Source: Mesobacillus zeae (GTDB lineage: Bacteria; Bacillota; Bacilli; Bacillales; Cytobacillaceae). Taken from it: 64,000 nt of DNA. The stretch covers positions 44,645 through 108,644 of the forward strand of contig NZ_QWVT01000023.1 of the NCBI RefSeq assembly GCF_003570705.1, written 5' to 3'. Made by a program: the position numbers and the translations under genes. The notes beneath the pieces are model-generated. The model saw only the letters and a program-made list of their open reading frames with translations. It made no database searches and had not been told where the DNA came from. Below are positions 46,249-54,649 of the stretch, piece by piece; the stretch's first letter is position 1; the number at the start of each line of letters is the position of its first letter.

Positions 46249-46431
46249 TTACATACCTGGCTGACGTCTCTTTAATTGCTTTTGTACCGCTTTGTCCCTT
46301 TCTCCACCATCTGAAAGTTCCTCAGTAAATCCCTGACCTTTCAGCCCTTCTTTCCCGACAAGCTTCGATGTGCGGATTGTTGTTTGATCCAAATTATTAT
46401 TCGGTGCACCTTGTTCATTCCAATCATTCAT
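46249..46431 (-). CDS. small hydrophilic protein (60 aa)
   Basis: The start MNDWNEQGAPNNNLDQTTIR follows AAAGGAGGCG, an excellent ribosome site, and the protein continues with a very polar sequence ending KQLKRRQPGM. It has no Cys and no hydrophobic core, as for small disordered spore proteins. I do not recognise the family. The ypsC-type gene lies upstream on the same strand, separated by a strong terminator, so this gene needs its own promoter. Confidence 0.6.
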   Translation of the reverse strand: MNDWNEQGAPNNNLDQTTIRTSKLVGKEGLKGQGFTEELSDGGERDKAVQKQLKRRQPGM

Positions 46432-46481
46432 TATCTTCGCCTCCTTTTCTTTATTATCGCCCCACTGGAAGGCTGTCATGC

Positions 46482-46515
46482 AAAAAAAAACAAGGTATCC
46501 ATCAGGATACCTTGT
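46482..46515 (-). terminator. terminator after the ypsC-type gene
   Basis: ACAAGGTATCC-TGAT-GGATACCTTGT followed by nine T on the minus strand. Confidence 0.92.
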
Positions 46516-46528
46516 ACTTATCAAGCCT

Positions 46529-47668
46529 CTATTCTTTTCTCGGCGGCCTTTTTCCCCAATACTGGTAGTAATCGGTCCTGATAAATCCATTAAACAGTTT
46601 TCTTTTCTTTGTTGCCGGCTTGCCGTATAGCCCCTCAAAATGCTCGTTTGATGTCAGTATATAATAGGACCATGTATCAAAGCTTGAGAAAGTCTCTCCC
46701 AGCTCCCTATATATCTGATCAACCATCTTCTTTTCACCAATCCGCTCCCCATATGGAGGATTGCAGACAAGCACGCCATACTCTTTTTTTGGACTGAAAT
46801 CCTGCACTCTCATCTGTTTGAAGCTAACAAGATCTCCCAGTCCTGCTTCAAAAGCATTTTCAGCGGCAATTGCAACCATTTTATGGTCTATATCGCTGCC
46901 CGTGATCTCGAGCGGCTGATCATATTTCGCCAAATCCTCCGCTTCATTTCTAGCCTGTTCCCAAACAGAATCAGACATCCAGCTCCATGATTCGGAAACA
47001 AACTCCCTGTTAAAGCCTGGGGCAATATTTTGGCCAATCAGTGCAGCCTCAATTGGAATTGTGCCAGAACCGCAGAAGGGATCCGCGAACGGACGATCAG
47101 GTGTCCAGTTTGTCAGGAGCACGAGGGCAGCAGCAAGCGTCTCTTTCAATGGCGCTTCACCCTGCCCTGTCCTGTAGCCCCGTTTATGCAGTCCGCTTCC
47201 GCTTGTGTCGATTGTTAAAATTGCCGTGTCCTTTACCAGGGATACCTCAATTTTGAACAACGGACCATTTTCCTCGAGCCAGTCAGTTTTCTTGTAATGT
47301 TTACGTAAACGTTCAACAATAGCTTTTTTTACAATAGCCTGGCAGTCGGATACACTGAAGAGCTTGGATTTTTGCGATTTTCCCGATACAGGAAATTCAG
47401 CATTTACAGGAAGAAAGTTCTCCCATGGTATAGCCTTTGTCCTTTCAAACAGTTCATCAAAGCTGTATGCCTTAAATTCGCCGGCCTTGATTTTGACACG
47501 GTCTGCTGTCCTAAGCCAGAGATTGGCCCGGGCAATCGCAAGCTCATCTCCCTTAAAGGTAATCCTGCTGTTTTCCACTTCACATTCGTACCCAAGAGCC
47601 CTCACTTCCTTGGCCACAATTGCCTCAAGCCCCATGGCGGAGGTTGCAATCAATTCATATGGTTTCAT
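46529..47668 (-). CDS. ypsC: THUMP-domain RNA methyltransferase (YpsC)
   Basis: A 379-residue protein. The N-terminal THUMP region (residues 1-160) starts ELIATSAMGLEAIVAKEVRA; the C-terminal half is a Rossmann methyltransferase with FADPFCGSGTIPIEAALIG (motif for SAM) and VLVCNPPYGERIGE (NPPY, for base methylation). It resembles RlmL-type enzymes that make N2-methylguanosine in 23S rRNA. The start ATG follows AAGGGTGAAA. It is the last gene of its unit, just upstream of rnpB on the chromosome. Confidence 0.92.
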   Translation of the reverse strand: MKPYELIATSAMGLEAIVAKEVRALGYECEVENSRITFKGDELAIARANLWLRTADRVKIKAGEFKAYSFDELFERTKAIPWENFLPVNAEFPVSGKSQKSKLFSVSDCQAIVKKAIVERLRKHYKKTDWLEENGPLFKIEVSLVKDTAILTIDTSGSGLHKRGYRTGQGEAPLKETLAAALVLLTNWTPDRPFADPFCGSGTIPIEAALIGQNIAPGFNREFVSESWSWMSDSVWEQARNEAEDLAKYDQPLEITGSDIDHKMVAIAAENAFEAGLGDLVSFKQMRVQDFSPKKEYGVLVCNPPYGERIGEKKMVDQIYRELGETFSSFDTWSYYILTSNEHFEGLYGKPATKKRKLFNGFIRTDYYQYWGKRPPRKE

Positions 47669-47763
47669 GTTTTCACCCTTATAGATAATTACTTACTGAA
47701 CCTCTATCATAACAGTTTTCAAGTGGAATCACCAAGCCTCCCATTTAGTTAAAGGCAGGGGCA

Positions 47764-47793
47764 AATAAAAAAGCCCTTCCACATGGAAGTGCT
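47764..47793 (-). terminator. terminator after rnpB
   Basis: GCACTTCCA-TG-TGGAAGGGC on the minus strand followed by six T. Confidence 0.85.
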
Positions 47794-47822
47794 TTACGTA
47801 ACAAATATTTGATTACGTTAGT

Positions 47823-48238
47823 TGTATCGACTAATAACGTTCTGTAAGCCATGTTTTGTTCCTCGGTGCTGCAAGCGACTCAGAGTCTCGCACTGAGGCG
47901 GTAACCATCTATCTACAGACCAGGCGGCCTGTCCTTCTCTTCGTTCATTTCCTCCGAGAAAGTTCCCCTACCATTATTTGGGTTTCTCGCTCGCGGGGTT
48001 TACCTCGTTCCACTCTTTCCATTTCTGAAAAGACTTCGTCACTGTGGCACTTTTATAGGTATTCATGCCATATCGGTTACCCGACTTAGGCATTTTCCCA
48101 GCCGTCAGCCGGGAGGATTCCCGGCTGCCCTGGCTTATGAATTGGCCAGGCACGAACACTACAGGCATCTCAGCCTGTGCGAGCATGGACTTTCCTCTGC
48201 AGCAAGCTGCAGCGGTTACCCGAACGCTATTAACGACT
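47823..48238 (-). ncRNA. rnpB: RNase P RNA, type B
   Basis: The catalytic RNA of RNase P, which cleaves 5' leaders from pre-tRNA. On the minus strand the conserved cores are all present: GTTCGGGTAACCGCTGCAG and AGAGGAAAGTCCATGCTCGC near the 5' end, AGTGCCACAGTGACGAAGTC in the middle, GAGTGGAACGAGGTAAACCC, GAGCGAGAAACCCAAAT, GGTAGGGGAA, and near the 3' end CTGTAGATAGATGGTTACCG and ACAAAACATGGCTTACAGAA. The lack of type A-specific parts makes it the Bacillus form. Ends are estimated to within a few bases. Confidence 0.96.
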
Positions 48239-48309
48239 ACATTGATTATTATAAGTAATCAAGATCAAAATAGCAATGGGATTGTTTTTACAAAAATGGC
48301 TTATACAGG

Positions 48310-48609
48310 TCAATCGTACAATTTGTTTCCAAACACGTGTTTTTCCAAGTTAGACAGCCTCTTCAAAATATCGAAGTTAGTCGTCCCGGCTGCTTGTGTG
48401 CTCGGCCGGCGCGAAGCTTCTTCAAGCTGCTTCCTCAAACGCAGGTTTTCCTGTTGCAGATCATCAACTTCCTGATGGAATGCTTCATAATCCTTGATAA
48501 TGTCATCAAGAAATTTGTCCACATCCTCCGGCTTGTATCCGCGCATTGCTGTTTTAAATTCTTTTTCCAAAATATCTTTAGCATTTAGCTTCACTTTATC
48601 GGATATCAT
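48310..48609 (-). CDS. gpsB: cell division regulator GpsB
   Basis: A 99-residue DivIVA-like protein. Residues 1-60 have the lipid- and PBP-binding N-domain ([20 protein letters not shown] and the helix [17 protein letters not shown]), then a coiled coil, a short Ser-Thr-rich linker and the C-terminal helix ([16 protein letters not shown]) that makes it trimerise. GpsB moves PBP1 (ponA product, also in this window) between septum and side wall. The start ATG is chosen behind GAGGTGAG. Confidence 0.94.
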   Translation of the reverse strand: MISDKVKLNAKDILEKEFKTAMRGYKPEDVDKFLDDIIKDYEAFHQEVDDLQQENLRLRKQLEEASRRPSTQAAGTTNFDILKRLSNLEKHVFGNKLYD

Positions 48610-48693
48610 TTCTCTCACCTCGATATGCCCAATCATCAAATTATATTCTTTCAAAAACCTTGCCTTTTGTCAATTTTTCTTTTGGACTATAGT

Positions 48694-49254
48694 CTAATAA
48701 TCGAGCTTTTTCTGTTCTTCTTCCTCAACAATCATCTGGAGATCATAAAAACTGATCAATCTTATATCATATGGCTCTGTTTCCTGCCTCCTTTTAGCTG
48801 CCTCATAAAGGAATCTTGGGCTTCCTTCTTTTTCTGCATCATAAAGAAGGACAAGCGCGTCTGTTTTTCCAACAATGAACTCATTTGCTGCACGAAGCTG
48901 CCATGGCTTCTCATAAGGCTTCCTCGATACTGAATCAACATGGTCGGCACCTGCTAAAACAGACTCATACCATTCCCTGTTAGTTTCACTCCATTTCTCT
49001 TCCTGATTTAAAAACGGAGTAATGACGGACAGCTTTAAATCCGGCAAATATTCCTGAAGGTGGAAGACTGCTTCGGCTGCCCAGAGTTCAACACCTGGCT
49101 GGCCTGTGATGACTACCCATTCCAATCCTTCTTCCGCCAATGCTCCAAGCTGTTTCAGGAGTGCTGCCTTTATGTATTCTGCAGCTTGGTGATTAGGCTT
49201 AAAGATTCCCAATTCATATGCTTTATAGCCTGATACTGCTGCAACTTTCGCCAT
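48694..49254 (-). CDS. ypsA: YpsA, SLOG superfamily protein (DUF1273)
   Basis: A 186-residue protein of the SLOG fold, a possible nucleotide-derivative binder. The start VAAVSGYKAYELGIFKPN and the glycine-containing VVITGQPGVELWAAEAVF are typical of the family, as is NEFIVGKTDALVLLYDAEKE. In Bacillus subtilis it is reported to affect cell division. AAAGGAG lies six to seven bases before the ATG. It is 84 bases upstream of gpsB on the same strand. Confidence 0.92.
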   Translation of the reverse strand: MAKVAAVSGYKAYELGIFKPNHQAAEYIKAALLKQLGALAEEGLEWVVITGQPGVELWAAEAVFHLQEYLPDLKLSVITPFLNQEEKWSETNREWYESVLAGADHVDSVSRKPYEKPWQLRAANEFIVGKTDALVLLYDAEKEGSPRFLYEAAKRRQETEPYDIRLISFYDLQMIVEEEEQKKLDY

Positions 49255-49349
49255 TTGATCTCCTTTTGCAATCCCCTAGTGAATGTATTCACTCGGAACT
49301 GGAATTATTATCACATTCAACAATAAAGAAATATTAGCAAAACAACAAA

Positions 49350-49384
49350 TAATAAAAGCAAGGGCTCCTTATGAAGCCCTTGCA
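49350..49384 (-). terminator. terminator after cotD
   Basis: CAAGGGCT-TCATAAGG-AGCCCTTG, then CTTTTATTATTT on the minus strand. Confidence 0.8.
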
Positions 49385-49393
49385 GGAATGCTA

Positions 49394-49765
49394 TCAGCGA
49401 TACATATGTTTAAAGCCAGGGCGCGGACCATGATGAGATCCCATTGGCAATACCATTGGACCGCCCATTGGACCGCCCATTGGACCGCCCATAGGCCCAC
49501 CCATAGGGCCAGCCATTGGTGATCCCATTGGCGAAACCTGAGTTGGAGCAGCTGGTCCTCCTCCTCCATAAAAATGCTGATGGCTCACCTCATTTATCAC
49601 CGATTGTGTTTGCGGGAAGAAATGAACGTGGTCGAATTTCACATGGTTTATATTTGTGGTGTGAGCCGGATGGATATGCGGCACGACATTTTCGGAGAAA
49701 CTATTGTTAACGCAGCACTTCGTTGGGTGGACAATTGCCGGCAAAATATTTGGTCTGCAAAACAT
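49394..49765 (-). CDS. cotD: spore coat protein CotD
   Basis: A 123-residue inner-coat protein. MFCRPNILPAIVHPTKCCVN, then VVPHIHPAHTTNINHVKFDH and the tail with PMGGPM units identify CotD. The His/Cys-rich first half is conserved; the second half (about residues 75-110) has repeated GGPM and PMAG elements. It is made by the mother cell late in sporulation. The ATG follows AAGGAG. It sits between ypsA and yprB as in Bacillus subtilis. Confidence 0.9.
   Translation of the reverse strand: MFCRPNILPAIVHPTKCCVNNSFSENVVPHIHPAHTTNINHVKFDHVHFFPQTQSVINEVSHQHFYGGGGPAAPTQVSPMGSPMAGPMGGPMGGPMGGPMGGPMVLPMGSHHGPRPGFKHMYR
49453..49512. repeat. 12-bp tandem repeat encoding GGPM units in cotD
   Basis: At least three identical copies of ATTGGACCGCCC in tandem, followed by two diverged copies with ATAGGCCCACCC-like sequence. 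Each encodes a four-residue unit, so length can vary. Confidence 0.85.
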
Positions 49766-49893
49766 TACTTAAAACTCCTTCCTCATGGGTATTTTTTTTA
49801 TTTTACATTAACAGCGTATGACCCGAGGAAGACTCTTGTACTAATGAAAACACCTATTTTTCTTACAATATCCCTTTCAGCCTGCCCAATTTT

Positions 49894-50019
49894 TTACATA
49901 AAAGTATAAAAATTATCCTTCAACCCTGTAAAAAGAATCATCGTTAAGCATAATACGACAAAAAACAACACTAATACCGCTTTATACATATATCCCGCCC
50001 CGTAATTATTAATTTTCAT
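49894..50019 (-). CDS. putative 41-aa single-helix membrane protein
   Basis: The minus strand reads MKINNYGAGYMYKAVLVLFF, continuing VVLCLTMILFTGLKDNFYTFM. One strong membrane helix spans residues 14-32. A second possible start at codon 11 has a GGGGCGGG-like site. It lies between cotD and yprB in a gap that is otherwise empty. Small membrane proteins of this type are common in sporulating cells, but there is no homology evidence. Confidence 0.4.
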   Translation of the reverse strand: MKINNYGAGYMYKAVLVLFFVVLCLTMILFTGLKDNFYTFM

Positions 50020-50145
50020 GTTTTCAATCTAATATTTTACCTGGGAATAAAGAGGTATACAACTAAGAACTTTCTTTTTTTAGTGGGAAAATATGAAAAT
50101 TTTGTTACAGTTCGGGATTTATTAAAAACTTGTCGCTTGGTGCCG

Positions 50146-51423
50146 TTAAATTGACGAAATATGCGCTTGCCCGGGAAATGTTTTTTTAATCAGTCTGCCC
50201 TTCCTTTTCTGGCATTCTCCTAGGAGCCTATCCCTCTTCCTACCAGGTTCCAGACTTTCAAGCAAACCTAGCGCTCTTTCTGTATAAACTAAAGCTAACT
50301 CTGTATTTTTTCTTTTGTGCTCCTCCACTTTTGCAAGTTCAATGCATGCCTCAAGCAATGATTGGCCGCACTTTCCGTCTCCGTCCGCGACAGCTTTCCA
50401 TAATTCCGCTGCTTTTTCCCATTCTTTACGACGTTTATATTCTAATGCAAGTGCAAGCTTTGCTGCCTGTGATTCTTCCGTTTCGCTTTCAGAAAGTGAA
50501 CTGAATGTTTCCTTTGCTTTATCGGTTTCCCCGATATAGGAGAACCAGCGGCCGACTTCAAAAGATTCCTTCGCACTTATGTCAGGATCCGTACCAAGGA
50601 GCTGGCGGGTTAGGTGTGTATATAGGGTTATGAGCGATAAAATGTCCTGTTCATTATGTTCCATGACCCCTAAAATCCCTTCAGGTTCCTTCCTTTCAAC
50701 AAAATCAAAGTAGATCATCGGAGCGAGGTATCCGGGAATATCGTCTTTCCGTTCATAACCAAGTACTTCCTTTTCTACGGCGTTCAGCTTGATTCTCTCC
50801 AATTTGTGCTTCCACATTCTCCTGGCTGCATGGTAAAGATCAAAGTGCCCGAATAAAGGAAGCTTTGGCACGTGTTCTCTTACAAGGGTATGCCTTGTTT
50901 TCACCTGCGGCCAGTCGAAAGCTTTCCCATTGTAAGTAACCAGTGTGGTGTAATTGACATTTTCAAGAAAACTTTGGTATAAGGCCACCTCCGCACCCGG
51001 ATGGGGAAGGAAATGCTGCTTCACAATTAACTTCTCTCCCTGGAAACTAGCATGTCCGAGAAGAAAAATCGTATTGCCTGTCCCTCCGCCTAGCCCTGTT
51101 GTTTCGGTATCGAAAAAGAACAGATCATCCGCATTATGGCCTGCTGCAGATAAAGGATGGCTGAAGAATCTCTCTTTGTTCCACTGTTCCACAGCTTCTT
51201 TGAAATCGGCAAACTGGTAATTTCCATGCCGATCGGAAAGCGAGTACTCCACCTCTCTAACAAGACAATACGTATTGTCAAAAAAATAAGGAAACACGTT
51301 TTCCTCATTCCACTTTTCGATAAACGGTATTTGGTCTCCCATATTATTTTGATTAATTGAAGCTAATGGTTTCCCTCCTGAAATGTGAGGTTTAAGCCTG
51401 TTTAATTTATTTTTAAGCGACAA
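50146..51423 (-). CDS. mrfB: exonuclease MrfB (YprB), DEDD fold with TPR-like tail
   Basis: A 425-residue protein with an N-terminal RNase H-like exonuclease domain: the DED signature is FFDTETTGLGGGTGNTIFLL near residue 105, TLVTYNGKAFDWPQVKTRH near 160, and MEHNEQDILSLITLYTHLTR near 260, with the last Asp. The C-terminal 130 residues have repeated helix pairs like TPR (GRWFSYIGETDKAKETFSSL). In Bacillus subtilis MrfB works with the helicase MrfA in repair of mitomycin C damage. The start TTG lies behind GGGGGAGG. Confidence 0.92.
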   Translation of the reverse strand: MSLKNKLNRLKPHISGGKPLASINQNNMGDQIPFIEKWNEENVFPYFFDNTYCLVREVEYSLSDRHGNYQFADFKEAVEQWNKERFFSHPLSAAGHNADDLFFFDTETTGLGGGTGNTIFLLGHASFQGEKLIVKQHFLPHPGAEVALYQSFLENVNYTTLVTYNGKAFDWPQVKTRHTLVREHVPKLPLFGHFDLYHAARRMWKHKLERIKLNAVEKEVLGYERKDDIPGYLAPMIYFDFVERKEPEGILGVMEHNEQDILSLITLYTHLTRQLLGTDPDISAKESFEVGRWFSYIGETDKAKETFSSLSESETEESQAAKLALALEYKRRKEWEKAAELWKAVADGDGKCGQSLLEACIELAKVEEHKRKNTELALVYTERALGLLESLEPGRKRDRLLGECQKRKGRLIKKTFPGQAHISSI

Positions 51424-51437
51424 TGCTTTTCCTCCCC

Positions 51438-53720
51438 CTACACGCCATCCGGATTCTTCAAAAACAAGGCCAGAAGAATTGCAGCATCCTTTTTTGCAGT
51501 TTCAGAAGCAGTTTCGGTCCCAATACATGAAGGGCAACCCGAAGAGCATGGACAGTTTGCCACCATCTGTTTTGCTTGTAACAGGATGTTCTCAAGACTG
51601 GCGTATATTTTTTCACTTAGCCCTATGCCGCCTGGATAGCGATCATAAAAGAAAATGGTCGGTTTTTCATTATGTGCAGCCTTTACCTGGGGAACAACAT
51701 GGACATCAGCAGGGTCACACATGACAAACAAAGAGACAATATGCCTTAAAGCCTGTGCGGCACCTATTAGCCCCTCTTCAATCCTTTGCTGTGAAAGCGC
51801 TGAAGAGTCCTGGTTTATGGAAATCCAGGCCGAGCTTGTATGGAGCTCTTCTTCAGGCAGTGAAATTGGCCCCGAACCGATGTTTTCATGAGTTTCAAAC
51901 TTTATCTTTTTAAAAATGGTTGCCATCGCTCTCACACTGACATCTCCATAGCCAACCTCTGTTGCTTTCAGCTCTCTATGCCGGTCTTCTTCAAGAACTG
52001 TCAGGCTTACAGCAAGGTTGGCGTCCGTGAAGTAATCTACGTCCACTTCTCTGACAAACGCTTTCTTCTCTTCCCAGTCAAGCTTCTCAACCTGATATTG
52101 GGTTCCCTGGTGGAGATAAATCGCTTCTTCGTGCAGCAAAGTCATCGCTGAAAAAGTATCCATTTCACCGATTACGTTTACATTGGCTATATCAGACTGG
52201 TCAATGATCACCACATTTTCCTGGGATGCGGATCTTAAACTGATATTATGAGCCGGAAATGCGTCATTCATCCAGTGCCATTTTTCCCCATGATGATGCA
52301 GGATTCTTTCCTCTGTGAGATACTCAAGAATCTCTTCAGTTTCTGATATGCCAAAAGTTTCGCCCTTTTTAAAGGGAAGCTCATAAGCTGCGCATTTAAT
52401 ATGGTCCACCATAATAATAAGATTATCAGGGTTAATCCTCGCTGTCTCGGGACTCTGGCTAAAAAAGTAATCCGGATGCTGAATGATATATTGATCAAGC
52501 GGACTTGAACTCGCCACCATAATGACAACTGATTCTCCGTGCCTTCTGCCTGCGCGGCCGGCCTGTTGCCAAGCGCTTGCAATCGTTCCTGGATACCCAT
52601 TCATGATACACACCTGCAGCCGGCCAATATCGACGCCAAGTTCGAGAGCATTCGTACTGATTACTCCATATATCTCCCCCGACCGCAACCCCTTTTCAAT
52701 GGTCCGCCGTTCTAATGGAAGATATCCGCCTCTGTATCCCCTGATTGCCTTTGGTCCCAACTGATTCTTTACCAGTTCCTGAAGATAGGTCAGCAGGATT
52801 TCAACCCTCACCCTGCTTCTCGCAAATACAATTGTCTGGATTCTGTTTTTTAAGAACTGTCCTGCGAGCCACCTTGTTTCCAGCGTTGCACTTTTGCGAA
52901 TATTAAGCGGTTTATTGATGATGGGCGGGTTATAGAACAAAAAGTGCTTTCGCCCAGAAGGCGCGCCATTGTTATCAATCAGCATCATTTCTTTTTCAGT
53001 CAGCATTTCCGCAAGCTCAAGAGGATTTGCGATGGTTGCACTTGTACAGATAAAAACAGGGTCGCTTCCATAATACCGGCATATCCTGCGAAGCCTTCTA
53101 ATGACATTCGCCACATGGCTACCAAAAACTCCTCGATATATATGTAGCTCATCAATGATGACAAAACGAAGGTTTTCAAAAAGCGATACCCATTTAGTAT
53201 GGTGCGGCAGGATAGCAGAGTGGAGCATATCGGGATTTGTAATGACAACCTGGCCCGCCTTGCGGACTTTTTGACGGATATTCGCCGGAGTGTCCCCATC
53301 ATATGTATAGCTATTTATATCAAGTCCGGCTTCCTGAATTAACTCGTTGATTTCGCTCTTTTGATCCTGTGCAAGCGCCTTTGTGGGAAACATGTACAAT
53401 GCCCTCGAATTTGGATCTTCAATGATCCGTTGTATAACTGGAAGATTATAGCAAAGTGTTTTTCCTGAAGCAGTTGGAGTAACCGCTACAAAACCTTGGT
53501 TTTTGCTGGCAAATTCATAGGCCGTTCTTTGATGCGTATATAATTCACTGATTCCCCGCTGCTGCAGTGCAGCTTTCAGTGAGGGATGAATCCCTTCAGG
53601 AAGCGGGACAGTTTTTGCCAACTTCTCTTCCACCGTATGCCAATGGACAATATTTTCCTTTATCTTATTATCTATTTTCAGCTCTTGCATGATTTCCTGC
53701 AAACTTTTCCGCATCTTCAT
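51438..53720 (-). CDS. mrfA: DEAD/DEAH helicase MrfA (YprA) with DUF1998 zinc domain
   Basis: A 760-residue superfamily 2 helicase. Motif I is VTPTASGKTLCYNLPV (about 80), motif II is VIIDELHIYRGVFG (DELH), motif III region CTSATIANP, and motif VI QQAGRAGRRHGES. The C-terminal domain has four Cys in NCPCSSGCPSCIGTE, which bind zinc. MrfA with MrfB excises mitomycin-type lesions. It is placed before mrfB with a 14-base gap, so both are one operon. The ATG used is nine bases behind the GAGGTG site. Confidence 0.93.
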   Translation of the reverse strand: MKMRKSLQEIMQELKIDNKIKENIVHWHTVEEKLAKTVPLPEGIHPSLKAALQQRGISELYTHQRTAYEFASKNQGFVAVTPTASGKTLCYNLPVIQRIIEDPNSRALYMFPTKALAQDQKSEINELIQEAGLDINSYTYDGDTPANIRQKVRKAGQVVITNPDMLHSAILPHHTKWVSLFENLRFVIIDELHIYRGVFGSHVANVIRRLRRICRYYGSDPVFICTSATIANPLELAEMLTEKEMMLIDNNGAPSGRKHFLFYNPPIINKPLNIRKSATLETRWLAGQFLKNRIQTIVFARSRVRVEILLTYLQELVKNQLGPKAIRGYRGGYLPLERRTIEKGLRSGEIYGVISTNALELGVDIGRLQVCIMNGYPGTIASAWQQAGRAGRRHGESVVIMVASSSPLDQYIIQHPDYFFSQSPETARINPDNLIIMVDHIKCAAYELPFKKGETFGISETEEILEYLTEERILHHHGEKWHWMNDAFPAHNISLRSASQENVVIIDQSDIANVNVIGEMDTFSAMTLLHEEAIYLHQGTQYQVEKLDWEEKKAFVREVDVDYFTDANLAVSLTVLEEDRHRELKATEVGYGDVSVRAMATIFKKIKFETHENIGSGPISLPEEELHTSSAWISINQDSSALSQQRIEEGLIGAAQALRHIVSLFVMCDPADVHVVPQVKAAHNEKPTIFFYDRYPGGIGLSEKIYASLENILLQAKQMVANCPCSSGCPSCIGTETASETAKKDAAILLALFLKNPDGV

Positions 53721-53906
53721 CCAATTCACCTCATAATTTCTATTTTACCGAATAAATGTTCGTTTCAAAAGATATTCGCACCAATTTATATCATTCTATT
53801 TTCTGGGAATACCTACATACCGCTGAAATTCAGCCTTCCGGGGACATCGGATCTTTTTTTTGTTACAATGACCTTACAAGGTTCTTTTAAGGGCAGGGAT
53901 GAAAAG

Positions 53907-54599
53907 ATGAATCAAGAAGAAATTATCAAAGTCCTTTCAGAATTCATGTTATTCAGGGACTTGAGTACAGAGGAAATGAAAGTGATTGCCGATATCTCAA
54001 TAACAAGAGAATGGAAAAAGAACAGCCATATATTTCTTCAGGGCGACCCGCTTGAAAATGTCTATTTTATTTCCGATGGCAAGGTCAAGGTTTACAAAAG
54101 CGATATAAACGGCAGAGAACAGATTGTTGCCATCCTTAAAAAAGGTGAAATGTTCCCGCACGTCGGTTTTTTCCGGAAGGGCTCCTACCCTGCTTTTGCC
54201 GAGACGCTTGAATCATCCATTCTGGTGGTGGTGCCAATTTCCCAGTTTGAAAAAGTCCTGGTGGATAACCCACAGCTTTCCATCAAAGTGTTTAAAGTAT
54301 TGGGAGAAAAAATTGTCGACCTTCAGGAGCGGCTCGAGGAACAAATTTTGAACAATACATACGAACAAATCATCAAGCTGTTAATCCGGCTTTGCAGACT
54401 TCATGGTGAAGAGCAAACGGATGGAACAGTCCTTTTAAAATCGGAATTCACAAACAAGGATCTCGCTAACATGATTGGTACAACCCGAGAGACTGTAAGC
54501 AGAACGTTGACGAAAATAAAGAAAGACGGACTCGTTATAACAGATGAGAACGGAAATATGAGGCTCAAACCTGATGATCTACTTGATGAATTAATTTAA
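53907..54599 (+). CDS. Crp/Fnr family transcriptional regulator without Fe-S cysteines
   Basis: A 230-residue protein: residues 1-120 form a cyclic nucleotide-binding-like domain (IFLQGDPLENVYFISDGKVK, then GEMFPHVGFF) and residues 150-230 a winged helix with the recognition sequence NMIGTTRETVSRTLTKIKKDG. The E and SR of RETVSR match the reading pattern TGTGA of Crp/Fnr. Only one Cys is present, so no FNR-type iron-sulfur cluster is possible; effector unknown. It is convergent with hcp, and the palindrome upstream of hcp (56011-56028) is a likely target. Confidence 0.85.
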   Translation: MNQEEIIKVLSEFMLFRDLSTEEMKVIADISITREWKKNSHIFLQGDPLENVYFISDGKVKVYKSDINGREQIVAILKKGEMFPHVGFFRKGSYPAFAETLESSILVVVPISQFEKVLVDNPQLSIKVFKVLGEKIVDLQERLEEQILNNTYEQIIKLLIRLCRLHGEEQTDGTVLLKSEFTNKDLANMIGTTRETVSRTLTKIKKDGLVITDENGNMRLKPDDLLDELI

Positions 54600-54603
54600 A
54601 CAA

Positions 54604-54638
54604 CCCGCTGCCATTATACGGCAGCGGGCATTTTTGTT
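54604..54638 (+). terminator. terminator after the Crp/Fnr gene
   Basis: CCCGCTGCC-ATTATAC-GGCAGCGGG followed by CATTTTTG. Confidence 0.85.
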
Positions 54639-54649
54639 TCTTTCTCCTA

